Both the position numbers and the translations under genes were made by a program. Of a DNA stretch of 64,000 bases, positions 55,049-64,000 are shown piece by piece; the stretch's first letter is position 1, and the number at the start of each line of letters is the position of its first letter. The notes beneath the pieces are model-generated. The model ran no database searches, was not told where the DNA came from, and saw only the letters and a program-made list of their open reading frames with translations. Source of the DNA: Sphingomonas glacialis (lineage in GTDB: Bacteria; Pseudomonadota; Alphaproteobacteria; Sphingomonadales; Sphingomonadaceae); the NCBI RefSeq assembly GCF_006439055.1, contig NZ_RCZC01000003.1, positions 310,001 through 374,000 on the forward strand. The letters are read 5' to 3'.

Positions 55049-55885
55049 ATGGCGCTGCTGAGTTTCGAACGAAAATACCGCGTCCGCGGCGGCACGCTGC
55101 TTGGCGGTGACCTTTTCGATTTTTGGGTCGGGCCCTTTTTTGTGGGGTTCTTCGGGGTGACGACCGCCTTGTTCGCGGGGCTCGGCACGGCGTTGATCGT
55201 CTATGCCGCGTCGCTCGGGCCGACCTGGAACATCTGGCTGATCAGCATCGCGCCGCCCGACATCCGCTATGGCCTGTCGCTGGCGCCGTTGCGAGAGGGC
55301 GGCTTCTGGCAGATCATCACGATCTGCGCGGTCGGATCGTTCATCTCCTGGGCGCTGCGCGAGGTCGAGATCTGTCGCAAGCTCGGCATCGGCTATCACG
55401 TGCCCGCGGCATACGGCGTCGCGATCTTCGCCTATGTCTCGCTCGTCGTGATCCGCCCGATGCTGCTCGGCGCGTGGGGCTTCGGCTTTCCCTACGGCAT
55501 CTTCAGCCATCTCGATTGGGTGTCGAACACCGGCTACCAATATCTCCACTTCCACTACAATCCCGCGCACATGCTCGCGGTGAGCTTCTTCTTCACGACG
55601 ACGCTCGCGCTCGCGCTGCATGGCGGCCTGGTGCTGTCGGCGGCCAACCCGCCCAAGGACGGGATCGGCAATGGCGAGGTGCGCTCGCCCGAATATGAGG
55701 ACGCCTTCTTCCGCGACACGATCGGCTATTCGGTCGGCACGCTCGGCATTCACCGGCTCGGGCTGTTCCTCGCGCTGAGCGCGGGCTTCTGGAGCGCGAT
55801 CTGCATCATCATCTCGGGGCCGCTCTGGACGCGCGGCTGGCCCGAATGGTGGAGCTGGTGGCTCAATTTGCCGATCTGGTCCTGA
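55049..55885 (+). CDS. pufL: Photosynthetic reaction centre L subunit
   Basis: 278 aa, five membrane helices. [30 protein letters not shown] start; special-pair and cofactor histidines in [23 protein letters not shown], the iron ligand region [14 protein letters not shown] and [22 protein letters not shown] 55049 with GGAGG upstream is the true start; the frame is open from 55007. Confidence 0.97.
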   Translation: MALLSFERKYRVRGGTLLGGDLFDFWVGPFFVGFFGVTTALFAGLGTALIVYAASLGPTWNIWLISIAPPDIRYGLSLAPLREGGFWQIITICAVGSFISWALREVEICRKLGIGYHVPAAYGVAIFAYVSLVVIRPMLLGAWGFGFPYGIFSHLDWVSNTGYQYLHFHYNPAHMLAVSFFFTTTLALALHGGLVLSAANPPKDGIGNGEVRSPEYEDAFFRDTIGYSVGTLGIHRLGLFLALSAGFWSAICIIISGPLWTRGWPEWWSWWLNLPIWS

Positions 55886-55898
55886 GGGGAGACGTCGC

Positions 55899-56873
55899 GT
55901 GGCAAGCTATCAGAACATCTTTACCCAAATCCAGTTGCGCGGGGCGCCCGAAATGGGGCCCGCACTTGGACCCTATGATTTCCCGCGGATCGGCAAGCCG
56001 GGCTTCTCCTACTGGATGGGCAAGATCGGCAATGCGCAGATCGGCCCGATCTATCTTGGCGGGCTCGGCATCCTCTCGCTCATGTTCGGGTTCCTCGCCT
56101 TCGAGGTGGTCGGTCTCAATATGTGGGCGTCGGTCGGCTGGGACCCGGTCCAGTTCGCGCGGCAATTGCCGTGGCTCGCGCTCGAGCCGCCCGGGCCCGA
56201 ATATGGCTTCCAGCTGTTCGTGCCGCTCGCCAAGGGTGGCTGGTGGCAGATCGCCGGCTTCTCGATGTCGGCCTCGGTGCTGCTGTGGTGGCTGCGCACC
56301 TTCCGCCGCGCCAAGGCGCTGGGGCTCGGCACGCATGTCTCCTGGGCGTTTGCGAGTGCGATCTGGCTGATGCTGGTCCTCGGCTTCATCCGCCCGATGC
56401 TGATGGGCAGCTGGGCCGAGGCGGTGCCGTTCGGTATCTTCCCGCACTTGGATTGGACCGCGGCCTTCTCGATCCGCTACGGCAACCTCTTCTACAACCC
56501 GTTCCACTGCCTCTCGATCGTGTTCCTCTACGGATCGACGCTGCTGTTCGCGATGCACGGCGCGACGATCCTCGCGGTCGGGCGCTATGGCGGCGAGCGC
56601 GAGCTCGAACACATCACCGACCGCGGCACCGCCGCCGAGCGCGCGGCATTGTTCTGGCGCTGGACGATGGGCTTCAACGCGACCTACGAATCGATCCATC
56701 GCTGGGCCTGGTGGTTCGCGGTGTTGACCACGCTGGTCGGTGGAATCGGGATTTTGCTGACCGGTACCGTGGTCGACAATTGGTATCTGTGGGCGATCCA
56801 GCACGGTTATGCGCCCGATTATCCGGGCACCGGCGTGATCGATCCCGCCACTCTTCCGGGAGCATCGCAATGA
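55899..56873 (+). CDS. pufM: Photosynthetic reaction centre M subunit
   Basis: 324 aa, five membrane helices. Landmarks: [18 protein letters not shown] start, [42 protein letters not shown] with bacteriochlorophyll ligands, [11 protein letters not shown] and [16 protein letters not shown] and iron ligands after. GTG start with AGGGGAGA upstream. Overlaps pufC (ATGA). Confidence 0.97.
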   Translation: MASYQNIFTQIQLRGAPEMGPALGPYDFPRIGKPGFSYWMGKIGNAQIGPIYLGGLGILSLMFGFLAFEVVGLNMWASVGWDPVQFARQLPWLALEPPGPEYGFQLFVPLAKGGWWQIAGFSMSASVLLWWLRTFRRAKALGLGTHVSWAFASAIWLMLVLGFIRPMLMGSWAEAVPFGIFPHLDWTAAFSIRYGNLFYNPFHCLSIVFLYGSTLLFAMHGATILAVGRYGGERELEHITDRGTAAERAALFWRWTMGFNATYESIHRWAWWFAVLTTLVGGIGILLTGTVVDNWYLWAIQHGYAPDYPGTGVIDPATLPGASQ

Positions 56874-57964
56874 CGCGCGCAGCTCAGATCCTCGGCGCAG
56901 CCGGGATGGCGGGGACCGTGCTGCTTGGCGGCTGCGAAATCGGGCCCAAGGCGACGCAGCAGACCGGCTATCGCGGAACGGGGATGGACCAGATCGTCAA
57001 TGTGCGGAGCGCCGTGAAGGCCGCCGCGATCCCCGCGCCGCCCTATGCGCTGCCCGACGACAGCGGACCGCGCGCGAAAGAGACCTATCAGAATGTGAAG
57101 GTGCTCGGCGATGTCTCGACCGAGCGCTTCAACCATCTGATGGCGGCGATCAGCCAATGGGTCGCGCCGCCCGAGCAGGGCTGCAATTATTGCCACAATC
57201 CCAACAACATGGCGTCGGACGAGAAATACACCAAGATCGTCGCGCGGCGGATGTTGCAGATGACGCGGCAGATCAACGGCAAATGGTCGAGCCACGTCAA
57301 GACGACCGGAGTGACGTGCTACACCTGCCATCGTGGCAATGCGGTGCCGGCGTATAAATGGGCGATCGCGGAAGGGGTCGCAGATCCCGATTCGATCGTG
57401 CGCAACAAGCATGGCCAGAATAGCCCGAACGTGGCGGTCGGCTATGCGTCGCTGCCGTATGATCCGTTCCAGACCTATCTCAACGGCAAGGCACAGATCC
57501 GCGTCGCGTCGAGCAGCCAGTATCCCTCGCCCAACCATGTCGTGTCGATCAAGGATGCCGAGAAGAGCTACGGCCTGATGATGCACATGAGCACCGCGCT
57601 CGGCGTCAACTGCACCTATTGCCACAACACCCAGTCGTTCCGCTCGTGGAGCCTCAGCCGGCCGCAGCGTGCGACCGCCTATTACGGCATTCGCATGGTG
57701 CGCGACATCAACGGCGAATATATCGATTCGCTGACGGGGGTGTTCCCGGCCTATCGCAAGGGGCCGCATGGCGACCCGTACAAGGCGAATTGCCAGACCT
57801 GCCACCAGGGCCAGTCTAAGCCACTCGGCGGGATCTCGATGCTCGCGGCCAACCCGACGCTCAAGGCGCCGCCAATGCCGACCGCTGCACCCGAGGGCGG
57901 CGCGGCCGGGGCTGCGGTGCCCGCGGTGCTGGCCAACCCGCAGGCGATGACACAGCGGCAATGA
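56870..57964 (+). CDS. pufC: Reaction-centre tetrahaem cytochrome c subunit
   Basis: 364 aa lipoprotein with lipobox LLGGC (Cys22). Four CxxCH motifs at C105-H109, C150-H154, C248-H252 and C308-H312. Donates electrons to the special pair. The C-terminal tail is Pro/Ala-rich. Needs the ccm system encoded at 35.7-40.7 kb for haem attachment. Confidence 0.97.
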   Translation: MTRAAQILGAAGMAGTVLLGGCEIGPKATQQTGYRGTGMDQIVNVRSAVKAAAIPAPPYALPDDSGPRAKETYQNVKVLGDVSTERFNHLMAAISQWVAPPEQGCNYCHNPNNMASDEKYTKIVARRMLQMTRQINGKWSSHVKTTGVTCYTCHRGNAVPAYKWAIAEGVADPDSIVRNKHGQNSPNVAVGYASLPYDPFQTYLNGKAQIRVASSSQYPSPNHVVSIKDAEKSYGLMMHMSTALGVNCTYCHNTQSFRSWSLSRPQRATAYYGIRMVRDINGEYIDSLTGVFPAYRKGPHGDPYKANCQTCHQGQSKPLGGISMLAANPTLKAPPMPTAAPEGGAAGAAVPAVLANPQAMTQRQ

Positions 57965-57974
57965 TCGTGCTCGA

Positions 57975-57996
57975 CCCGCAGCTGCTCGGCTGCGGG
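57975..57996 (+). terminator. Hairpin after pufC
   Basis: CCCGCAGC-TGCTCG-GCTGCGGG (8-bp stem), followed by a weaker GTCCGA/TCGGAC at 58,002-58,020. No T-run; may protect the puf mRNA 3' end or partly terminate before the DUF3422 gene. Confidence 0.5.
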
Positions 57997-58022
57997 CGGG
58001 TGTCCGATGCGGAGTCGGACCC

Positions 58023-59282
58023 ATGGATGGCCTGAGCTTCCATAATCATCCCTTACGTGCCGCGCTGGCCGATGAGATGCACGTCCGCCGCCTGCCGCGG
58101 TTCGCGGCGCCATGCCGCCTGATGCAAATCGTGACCGTGCTCGGCGAGGAAGGCGCAAGCGGTGCGGCCGCGCATTTCGAGCGGGTGACGCGGCATATCG
58201 GGACACGCCTTGCCCCCGACACGCGCTATGCGGTGGTCGATTTCGGCACCACAAAGCTCGTGCTCGAGCGGCATACCGAATTCGCGAGCTATACCTTCTT
58301 GAGCGAAGGGGCGTTCGACGAGCCGTTCGCGACCGACCTGTTCGATCCGCTGGCGCCCGATATCGTCGCCGACATGCCGGGTGCGGTGATCCGCGCGACG
58401 CAGATCGCGGTCTATCCCCCGGGGACCGATCCGCCCGGCGAAGCGCAGCTCGATCGGCTGTTCGCGCCCGATGCAATGATCCGCTGCCAGATCGCCAGCG
58501 GCAAGGCGACGATGCTGTCGGACTTCAGGCTCAACACCGATGGGTTCGGACGGCTGCTGCTGATCGACCATGGTCTTCTGCGCGACGAACCGTCGCAGCT
58601 CGTGCTGCGGCTGCAGGAGCTCGGCAATTATCGCAACATGGCGCTGCTCGGCCTGCCGCTGGCGCAGCGGCTCACCCCCGACGTCTCGCGGCTCGAGGCG
58701 CGACTCGCCGATCTGACGCACGCCGTTTCCGAACGGCGGACGCAGGACGACAATCTGCTCGACGAGCTGACCTATCTCTCGGCCGAGCTCGCACGGTTGC
58801 TCGCCGAGACGCGCTATCGGATGAGCGCGACGCGCGCTTATGCGCAACTCAGTCTCGACCGGCTCGAAACGCTCGGGATCGGGCGGATCGCGGGCTATCA
58901 GACGCTCGCGGATTTCACCGAGCGGCGGCTGACCCCGGCGGTGCGGACGTGCGACAGCTTCTCGGCACGGCTCGACGATCTGTCGCAGCGCGCCGCCTGG
59001 ACGAGCGAGCTGCTGCGCACGCGGATCGACATCGCACTCGCCAAGCAGAATCGCGACCTGCTCGAATCGATGGACACGCGCACCCAGCTGCAATTGCGGT
59101 TGCAGCAGACTGTCGAGGGACTCTCGGTGGTGGCGATCAGTTACTATGCGGTGGCGCTGATCGGCTATCTCGCGGCGCCGGCGCATGCCTGGAAGGAATG
59201 GGTGATGGTCGGCGCGGTGCCGCTGGTGTTTGGCGCGGCGTGGCTGTTCGCGCGGCGGGTGCGCAAGGGGCTCGAAGAGTAG
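58023..59282 (+). CDS. DUF3422 family membrane-anchored protein
   Basis: 419 aa. Mostly soluble (HPLRAALADEMHVRRLPRF at the start), with a long coiled-coil-like helical region (about residues 200-340) and two C-terminal membrane helices (SYYAVALIGYLAAP; VMVGAVPLVFGAAWLFA) ending in basic residues. DUF3422 has no known function. Lies 58 bp after pufC on the same strand with GGAG upstream, so it may be read from the puf mRNA. Confidence 0.85.
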   Translation: MDGLSFHNHPLRAALADEMHVRRLPRFAAPCRLMQIVTVLGEEGASGAAAHFERVTRHIGTRLAPDTRYAVVDFGTTKLVLERHTEFASYTFLSEGAFDEPFATDLFDPLAPDIVADMPGAVIRATQIAVYPPGTDPPGEAQLDRLFAPDAMIRCQIASGKATMLSDFRLNTDGFGRLLLIDHGLLRDEPSQLVLRLQELGNYRNMALLGLPLAQRLTPDVSRLEARLADLTHAVSERRTQDDNLLDELTYLSAELARLLAETRYRMSATRAYAQLSLDRLETLGIGRIAGYQTLADFTERRLTPAVRTCDSFSARLDDLSQRAAWTSELLRTRIDIALAKQNRDLLESMDTRTQLQLRLQQTVEGLSVVAISYYAVALIGYLAAPAHAWKEWVMVGAVPLVFGAAWLFARRVRKGLEE

Positions 59283-59333
59283 GCGCGCACGGTCCGAATT
59301 ACGCCGAAAGAGGTAGCCCGTCCGCCACAAACT

Positions 59334-59430
59334 CGTCACCCCGGGCTCGTCCCGGGGGCTACCGTGCTGCTATCGCATCAGTCGCCGTGCCGCGCTGAGC
59401 CGTGGACCCCGGCACAAGGCCGGGGTGACG
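59334..59430. repeat. 97-bp inverted-repeat element between convergent DUF3422 and hemA
   Basis: CGTCACCCCGGGCTCGTCCC... faces ...CCCCGGCACAAGGCCGGGGTGACG. Same family as the ccmE-ccmF element; could stop transcription from both sides. Confidence 0.85.
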
Positions 59431-59477
59431 TTAAATGGCGATTGTGCGGAAAATCAGCCGCCTCGCTTTAGATCCCT

Positions 59478-60698
59478 TCAAGCCGCCATAGCGCGCCGCG
59501 CCAACGCGCATTGCGACCAGATTTCCGACAGCGCATCGACGAGCTTGTCGACATCGCCATCGGTATGCACCGGCGAGGGGGTCAGCCGCAGCCGCTCGGT
59601 GCCGACCGGCACCGTCGGATAGTTGATCGGCTGGACATAGATGCCGTGCTCCTCGAGCAGCCAGTCGCTGATCATCTTGCACTTCTTGGCGTCGCCGACC
59701 ATGACCGGAATGATGTGGCTGGGATTGTCGATCGTCGGGATGCCGATCGCATCGAGCCGTCGCCGGACCTGCGCGACGCGCGCCTGGTGCTGCGCGCGTT
59801 CCCAGCCGCTCGCTTTCAGATGCCGGATGCTCGCGGTCGCACCCGCGGCGAGCGCGGGCGGCAGCGCGGTCGTGAAGATGAAGCCGCTCGCAAAGCTGCG
59901 GACGAAGTCGCACAAAGCGGCCGAGGCGGCGATATAGCCGCCCATCACGCCGAACGCCTTGCCGAGTGTGCCTTCGATCACGGTGATGCGGTCCATCAGC
60001 CCGCGCTCCTCGGCGACGCCGCCGCCGCGTGGGCCGTACAGGCCGACGCCGTGGACTTCGTCGAGATACGACATCGCGCCATGTTTCTCGCAGACGTCGA
60101 GGATCTCGGCGATCGGCGCGATGTCGCCGTCCATCGAATAGACGCTCTCGAACGCGACGAGCTTGGGCCGCGCCGGGTCGATCTGTGCGAGCTTGCGGTC
60201 GAGATCGGCGGGGTCGCTATGCTTGAAACGGAGGCACTCCGCACGGCTGTGGCGGATTCCCTCGATCATCGAGGCATGGTTGAGTTCGTCCGACAGTACG
60301 ACGCAATTCGGCATCCGCGCGGCGAGCGTGCCGAGCGCCGCCCAGTTCGAGACATAGCCCGAAGTGAACAGCAACGCCGCTTCCTTGCCGTGCAGATCGG
60401 CGAGCTCGGCCTCGAGCACGACATGCGCGTGCGTGGTGCCCGAAATGTTGCGCGTGCCGCCAGCGCCCGCGCCGCACGCATCGAGCGTGGTGTGCATCGC
60501 GTCGAGCACTTTGCGGTGTTGCCCCATGCCGAGATAGTCGTTCGAGCACCACACGGTGACATCGCCGACGCCGTCCTCGGCATAATGGCGCGCGCGCGGG
60601 AAGCTGCCGGCCTTGCGCTCGAGCTCGGCGAAGATGCGGTAGCGCCCGTCCTCCTTCAGCGCGTCGAGCTCGACCTGAAAGAATGCCTCATAGTTCAT
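59478..60698 (-). CDS. hemA: 5-aminolevulinate synthase
   Basis: 406 aa PLP enzyme condensing glycine and succinyl-CoA for the tetrapyrrole pathway. Catalytic Lys247 in [16 protein letters not shown] and [16 protein letters not shown] are diagnostic. ATG with AGGAGGGG upstream. Last gene of the puhB-puhC-acsF-puhE-hemA operon, so it is tied to bacteriochlorophyll demand; a second housekeeping hemA may exist elsewhere. Confidence 0.97.
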   Translation of the reverse strand: MNYEAFFQVELDALKEDGRYRIFAELERKAGSFPRARHYAEDGVGDVTVWCSNDYLGMGQHRKVLDAMHTTLDACGAGAGGTRNISGTTHAHVVLEAELADLHGKEAALLFTSGYVSNWAALGTLAARMPNCVVLSDELNHASMIEGIRHSRAECLRFKHSDPADLDRKLAQIDPARPKLVAFESVYSMDGDIAPIAEILDVCEKHGAMSYLDEVHGVGLYGPRGGGVAEERGLMDRITVIEGTLGKAFGVMGGYIAASAALCDFVRSFASGFIFTTALPPALAAGATASIRHLKASGWERAQHQARVAQVRRRLDAIGIPTIDNPSHIIPVMVGDAKKCKMISDWLLEEHGIYVQPINYPTVPVGTERLRLTPSPVHTDGDVDKLVDALSEIWSQCALARRAMAA

Positions 60699-60710
60699 GG
60701 CGTACCCCTC

Positions 60711-61490
60711 CTACTCGCTTATTGCGGCTTTGGCCGCTTGGGTCTTTGCCGACGCCCATTGCCACAGTTTGGCATCGCGCAGCGGCAACACAAGAAAAAG
60801 ATGCTCGACGAGCCCGAGCGCCGACAGTCCCGCGAGCAAGGTCGCGGTGACCGCCGCGCCGCTCTCCGCAGGCGCGGCCTCGGCGACGCTCCACGCCCAC
60901 CAGGCGAGCGCGCCCGAGCCGATCACCGACACCGGCAGCAGCGCGTTGCCCGCGCGCTTGCGGAAATAGCTCTTGAGATAGGCGAGATGCGCCGGGAAGA
61001 CTTCGTCGCTGAGGTTGGGCACGCCGAGATACAGGTTGAACTTGGCGCTGAGCCGCAAACCGAACAGCAGCAGGAAAGTGAGCGGCGCACTCTGGTTGGG
61101 CTGACGCCAGGTCAGCGCGAACAGCAGCAGCGCGGTCGCGGCGATCGCGACTTCGTGATGGATCACCGTCGCGGTCGCGAGCTTGAGCCGCGTCCAGCCG
61201 GTCGCTTCGGGTGGGCAGGGCAGCCGGTTCGGGCCGGCGACGAATCCCATCAGGAAGCCCATTTCATGCCAGCCCCAGATCACGATCGCCGCTGCGAAGC
61301 CGAGATAGGCGCCGCCCCAGCTCGCATCACCGGCGGACCACCACACCGCGCCTGTCGCCGCCGCAGCCATGACGCCGGCAAGGCGGAAGCTGGTGCGGAA
61401 GGTCGCGCGCGGTCGGCTGTCGAGCCACACCACCGCGGCCGTCCCGATGAACCACATCACGAGTGCGAACAGGAGCGGCGGGATCGTCAC
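60711..61490 (-). CDS. puhE: Photosynthetic complex assembly protein PuhE
   Basis: 259 aa, about seven membrane segments. PuhE pattern: [61 protein letters not shown]. Adjusts reaction-centre and pigment assembly. GTG start at 61490 overlaps the acsF stop (GTGA). Confidence 0.93.
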   Translation of the reverse strand: MTIPPLLFALVMWFIGTAAVVWLDSRPRATFRTSFRLAGVMAAAATGAVWWSAGDASWGGAYLGFAAAIVIWGWHEMGFLMGFVAGPNRLPCPPEATGWTRLKLATATVIHHEVAIAATALLLFALTWRQPNQSAPLTFLLLFGLRLSAKFNLYLGVPNLSDEVFPAHLAYLKSYFRKRAGNALLPVSVIGSGALAWWAWSVAEAAPAESGAAVTATLLAGLSALGLVEHLFLVLPLRDAKLWQWASAKTQAAKAAISE

Positions 61491-62563
61491 CAGGCCGGAA
61501 CCAGCCGGGCCGAGGCGGGGATCGCGTTGCGCTGCACCGGCGTGAGATACAGTCGCGCGAAGTTCACCGCAGCAGCGCCGATCAGCCCGACCCGCTTGAT
61601 CCCGCCGATCACCCCGCCCTGCGCCTTGGCCGCGTCGATCCCGGCGGCGATCCGCCGCATCCGCTCGAGCCCGGCGCGGAAGCGCGGCGAGTCGGTGTCG
61701 AGCACGAGCGGGAAGACCTGGCGCGTGATCTGCGAGCAGACCGTGAAGACGCGGTGGTCATAGACGTCCGGATCGATCCCGAGCGCCTTGTGGAACGCCG
61801 GGCGATTGTGGTCGCGCACGTACATCGTCGCATAGACCGCGACGAGGAAGAAGCGGATCCACAGCACGTTGTGGCCGCGCAGCAATTTGGGATCGGTCCG
61901 CATCAGGATGGCGAAGGCCTCGCCGTGGCGGAACTCGTCGTTGCACCATTCCTCGAACCAGTTGAAGATCGGATGGAAACGCCATTCCGGATGCTGCGCG
62001 AGGTGCCGGAAGATCGTGATGTAGCGCGCATAGCCGATCTTCTCCGACAGATAGGTCGCATAGAAGATGAACTTGGGTCGGAAATAGGTGTATCTTTTGG
62101 TCTTGGTCAGGAAGCTGAGATCGACCCCGATGCCGGCGTCCTTGAGCGTATCGTTGATGAAGCCGGCATGGCGGCTTTCGTCGCGGCTCATCAGCCGGAA
62201 CAGCGCCTTGATGTCGGGGTTCTGCGCGCGCTTCTGGATCTCGGCATAGAGGATGCAGCCCGAGAATTCGGCGGTGAGCGAGCTCACCAGGAAATCGATG
62301 AATTCCTCGCGCAGGCCGTCGGGCAGGCTTTCGATCACGCCGTCGAACGCATTGGTGCGGCGGAAATGGCGGCGATTGGGGTCGGCGACCATTTCGGCGA
62401 TCAGCTGGTCCCATTCGGCGCGCACCGGCGACACGTCGATCCGGTCCATCGCGGCATAATCGGTGGTGTAGAAGCGCGGCGACAGCACGGTGTCTTCGCG
62501 GGCGATCGCCAGCGTGTCGGCGCCTTGCGGCGTGGCGGGCGCGATCGGCGTGATGGCGTTCAT
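61487..62563 (-). CDS. acsF: Mg-protoporphyrin IX monomethyl ester (oxidative) cyclase
   Basis: 358 aa di-iron oxygenase forming the fifth ring with O2, the route expected of an aerobic phototroph. Di-iron ligand motifs: [16 protein letters not shown] (Glu99, Glu108), RDESRHAGF (128-135), and [14 protein letters not shown] (about 204-217). ATG 62563 overlaps the stop of the preceding 98-aa gene. Confidence 0.96.
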   Translation of the reverse strand: MNAITPIAPATPQGADTLAIAREDTVLSPRFYTTDYAAMDRIDVSPVRAEWDQLIAEMVADPNRRHFRRTNAFDGVIESLPDGLREEFIDFLVSSLTAEFSGCILYAEIQKRAQNPDIKALFRLMSRDESRHAGFINDTLKDAGIGVDLSFLTKTKRYTYFRPKFIFYATYLSEKIGYARYITIFRHLAQHPEWRFHPIFNWFEEWCNDEFRHGEAFAILMRTDPKLLRGHNVLWIRFFLVAVYATMYVRDHNRPAFHKALGIDPDVYDHRVFTVCSQITRQVFPLVLDTDSPRFRAGLERMRRIAAGIDAAKAQGGVIGGIKRVGLIGAAAVNFARLYLTPVQRNAIPASARLVPAW

Positions 62564-62856
62564 GACAGTCTCCGATCCGAAAAGCTGACTTCGTACAGTT
62601 CGTTCATCTCGAAATGGCCGCACAGCTTGGTCCACAGCCGCTCGATCGGCCCGGCGCGTTCGACCGTCGCGATGCGCTCGAACACGCGCGCGCTGCCGAA
62701 CTCGACGTGGATCGGTTCGCCATGCACGCGCACCCGGTCGCCCGGGTTGATCGCGACGCCGCCGGCGAGCTCGACATGCGCGCAGAGGAATTCGTCGCTA
62801 TGTTCGACCTCGATCCGGCACGGCGTGTCGAAGCAGGTGCGGCGGAACGCGCTCAT
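62560..62856 (-). CDS. 98-aa protein of unknown function between puhC and acsF
   Basis: Compact beta-rich-looking soluble protein: [39 protein letters not shown], then [25 protein letters not shown]. No membrane helix. Start and stop overlap puhC and acsF by 4 bases, so it is co-translated with them. I recognise no family; a role in AcsF function or reaction-centre assembly is inferred only from position. Three Cys residues (8, 13, 25) deserve notice. Confidence 0.85.
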   Translation of the reverse strand: MSAFRRTCFDTPCRIEVEHSDEFLCAHVELAGGVAINPGDRVRVHGEPIHVEFGSARVFERIATVERAGPIERLWTKLCGHFEMNELYEVSFSDRRLS

Positions 62857-63332
62857 CGCGGCGTCTCCGGGGCGCTCAGCAGCGCGGCGAAGGCGGCGCG
62901 GTTGGTCGTGCCGAAGGCGTTGAGCTCGATCGAGCGCCCCGTCGCGCTGTCGGTCAGCGTCAGTTCGCCGTCGCGCCACTGCGTCAGCGTGAAGGGCGCC
63001 TCGCCGCCGATCCCGTGCATCCGCCGCTCGCGTGCGAGCCCGCGCATGACGCCGCGGATGAAGCCCGTCTGCTGCCCCGGTACGATCGTCCCCGCGGTCC
63101 GCCCGGTGCCGACATCCTCGATCCGCACGCCGCGATCGGCCGCGTCGAGGAAGCGCAGCGTGCGCGTCTGCACCGGCGCGACATGCGTCGTCTCGCGCAG
63201 CGCGGCCGGCGAGCCGGCGGGCGGGATGTGCGCGATGCGGACGGTCGCGGTCAGCAGGAAGGCGAAGCCGACGAGTGACCCGGCGAGGATCAGCGCGCCG
63301 CGCGGGAGCTGCTCGGCCTGGGCGGGGCTCAT
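62853..63332 (-). CDS. puhC: Photosynthetic complex assembly protein PuhC
   Basis: 159 aa. One N-terminal membrane helix (GALILAGSLVGFAFLLTATV) and a periplasmic domain with TRTLRFLDAADRGVRIED and FIRGVMRGLARERRMHGIGGEAPFTLTQWRDGELTLTD, the PuhC pattern. Helps organise LH1 around the reaction centre. Overlaps both neighbours by 4 bases. Confidence 0.93.
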   Translation of the reverse strand: MSPAQAEQLPRGALILAGSLVGFAFLLTATVRIAHIPPAGSPAALRETTHVAPVQTRTLRFLDAADRGVRIEDVGTGRTAGTIVPGQQTGFIRGVMRGLARERRMHGIGGEAPFTLTQWRDGELTLTDSATGRSIELNAFGTTNRAAFAALLSAPETPR

Positions 63333-63979
63333 GCCGCCACCGCCTGGCCGAAGCCGTTTGCAGGCGCTGCGGGGCTCACCGGCTGCGTCACCTGACCGCT
63401 TGGCTGAACCTCGAGGCACGTGCGCGCGATCAGCGAAGCGACGTGCGCCGCGTCGGGCAGCGCACGCAGCATCGGTTGCGCCGCCGCGACATGCCAGGGC
63501 CGCGCGTGCGGCCACAAGGCGAGAAAGCCGAGCCGACGCTCGCCGGTGAGCGCGAGCGGGATGTCGCCCGATTGGTCGGGATTGACCGCAAGGCCGACCG
63601 TACCGATCATCGCCAGCGGCAAGTTGATGCATTTGGGAAACGCCACACCGATGCGGAGCACAACGCGGCGGTTGGTCAACGTATAGAGCGACGTGCGCGC
63701 CGCGCCCCAGGCGAGCGCGCGCAACAGGCCGACCGCGATGATCCCGAACATCGCCGTCAGCGCGACGCCCGACAGATCGCCGGGGCCACGGATGCCGCGC
63801 GCGACCGCGGCGATCACCGCCCAGGCGCCGAGCACGCCGAAATAGGCCGTCACGGCGCGCGTATGATAGGCGTACCGCGCCAGCACCCGCCAGTCGGGCG
63901 CGCCTTGCCACACGATGCGCTCGCCCGGCGGCAGCAATCCGGGAAGACCCGGGATCGGCTCGTAATCATGTTCGGTCAC
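63329..63979 (-). CDS. puhB: Photosynthetic complex assembly protein PuhB
   Basis: 216 aa. Begins MTEHDYEPIPGLPGLLPPGERIVWQGAPDW, a PuhB hallmark, then a PH-like domain with membrane helices (AVTAYFGVLGAWAVIAAVARG; GVALTAMFGIIAVGLLRALAW) and YTLTNRRVVLRIGVAFPKCINLPL. Reaction-centre assembly factor. GTG start at 63979 with AGGAG upstream. Confidence 0.95.
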   Translation of the reverse strand: MTEHDYEPIPGLPGLLPPGERIVWQGAPDWRVLARYAYHTRAVTAYFGVLGAWAVIAAVARGIRGPGDLSGVALTAMFGIIAVGLLRALAWGAARTSLYTLTNRRVVLRIGVAFPKCINLPLAMIGTVGLAVNPDQSGDIPLALTGERRLGFLALWPHARPWHVAAAQPMLRALPDAAHVASLIARTCLEVQPSGQVTQPVSPAAPANGFGQAVAA

Positions 63980-64000
63980 AGGAAGGGCTCCTGACGGGCT
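63976..64000 (-). CDS. puhA: Probable C-terminal tail of puhA (partial)
   Basis: On the minus strand the frame ARQEPFL-stop ends with TGA at 63,976-63,978, overlapping the puhB GTG (GTGA) as usual for puhA-puhB. Only seven codons are visible, so identity as the reaction-centre H subunit rests on synteny. Confidence 0.45.

Overview
GC-rich, densely packed chromosomal DNA from an aerobic anoxygenic phototrophic alphaproteobacterium, most likely a Sphingomonas or close sphingomonad. The case rests on gene content (TonB-dependent receptor, secreted S9/M28/DUF885 hydrolases, the combination acsF + bchXYZ + puf genes, a crtF-bchCXYZ-pufBALMC superoperon) and on intergenic palindromic repeats of the kind common in these genomes. 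I could not run a database search, so the genus is an inference.

Left part (1-35,000): housekeeping and accessory genes. They comprise chorismate mutase, rpsD, two secreted peptidases, the aguA/aguB putrescine pathway with an iron-permease-like gene between them, a uracil-DNA glycosylase, folK, tRNA-Lys(TTT), a PAP2 phosphatase, a TonB-dependent receptor, galE, msrA, a Sua5-type tsaC, an acyl-CoA dehydrogenase, an HTH-DUF4019 membrane regulator, a GntR regulator with a nitroreductase, POT peptide and NupC nucleoside transporters, nnrU, a queuosine-precursor transporter, argB, yggT, folD, marC, a cell-surface glycan block (GT-C-like protein, GtrA, methyltransferase, GT2), a DUF885 protein and the (p)ppGpp enzyme gene rsh.

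Middle (35,700-40,700): cytochrome c maturation operon ccmC-D-E-F-G-H-I with start/stop overlaps, without ccmA/ccmB. Its product is needed to attach haem to the tetrahaem PufC encoded 16 kb away.

Right part (40,700-64,000): photosynthesis gene cluster. tspO (with a DUF2189 gene) diverges from bchI-bchD-bchO-(63-aa ORF). crtC-crtD diverge from crtF-bchC-X-Y-Z-pufB-A-L-M-C-(DUF3422). On the minus strand a second operon runs (puhA)-puhB-puhC-(98-aa ORF)-acsF-puhE-hemA, continuing beyond the right edge. Together these supply Mg chelation, the aerobic cyclase step, bacteriochlorophyllide reduction, spheroidene-type carotenoid tailoring, LH1 and reaction-centre proteins, assembly factors and 5-aminolevulinate. 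TGT-N12-ACA palindromes (PpsR/CrtJ type) lie in the tspO/bchI, crtD/crtF and crtF/bchC gaps.

Most notable: (i) a dispersed repeat whose two best copies fold into the same three-way junction with different, compensated stem sequences; (ii) palindromic elements that sit in frame inside tsaC, bchY, ccmF and a GT2 gene; (iii) crtC has no usual start codon near its conserved N-terminus and overlaps crtD in the -1 frame; (iv) two unnamed small proteins embedded in photosynthesis operons. No gene-free stretch exceeds about 210 bases; the intergenic gaps hold the repeats, hairpins and promoters listed.
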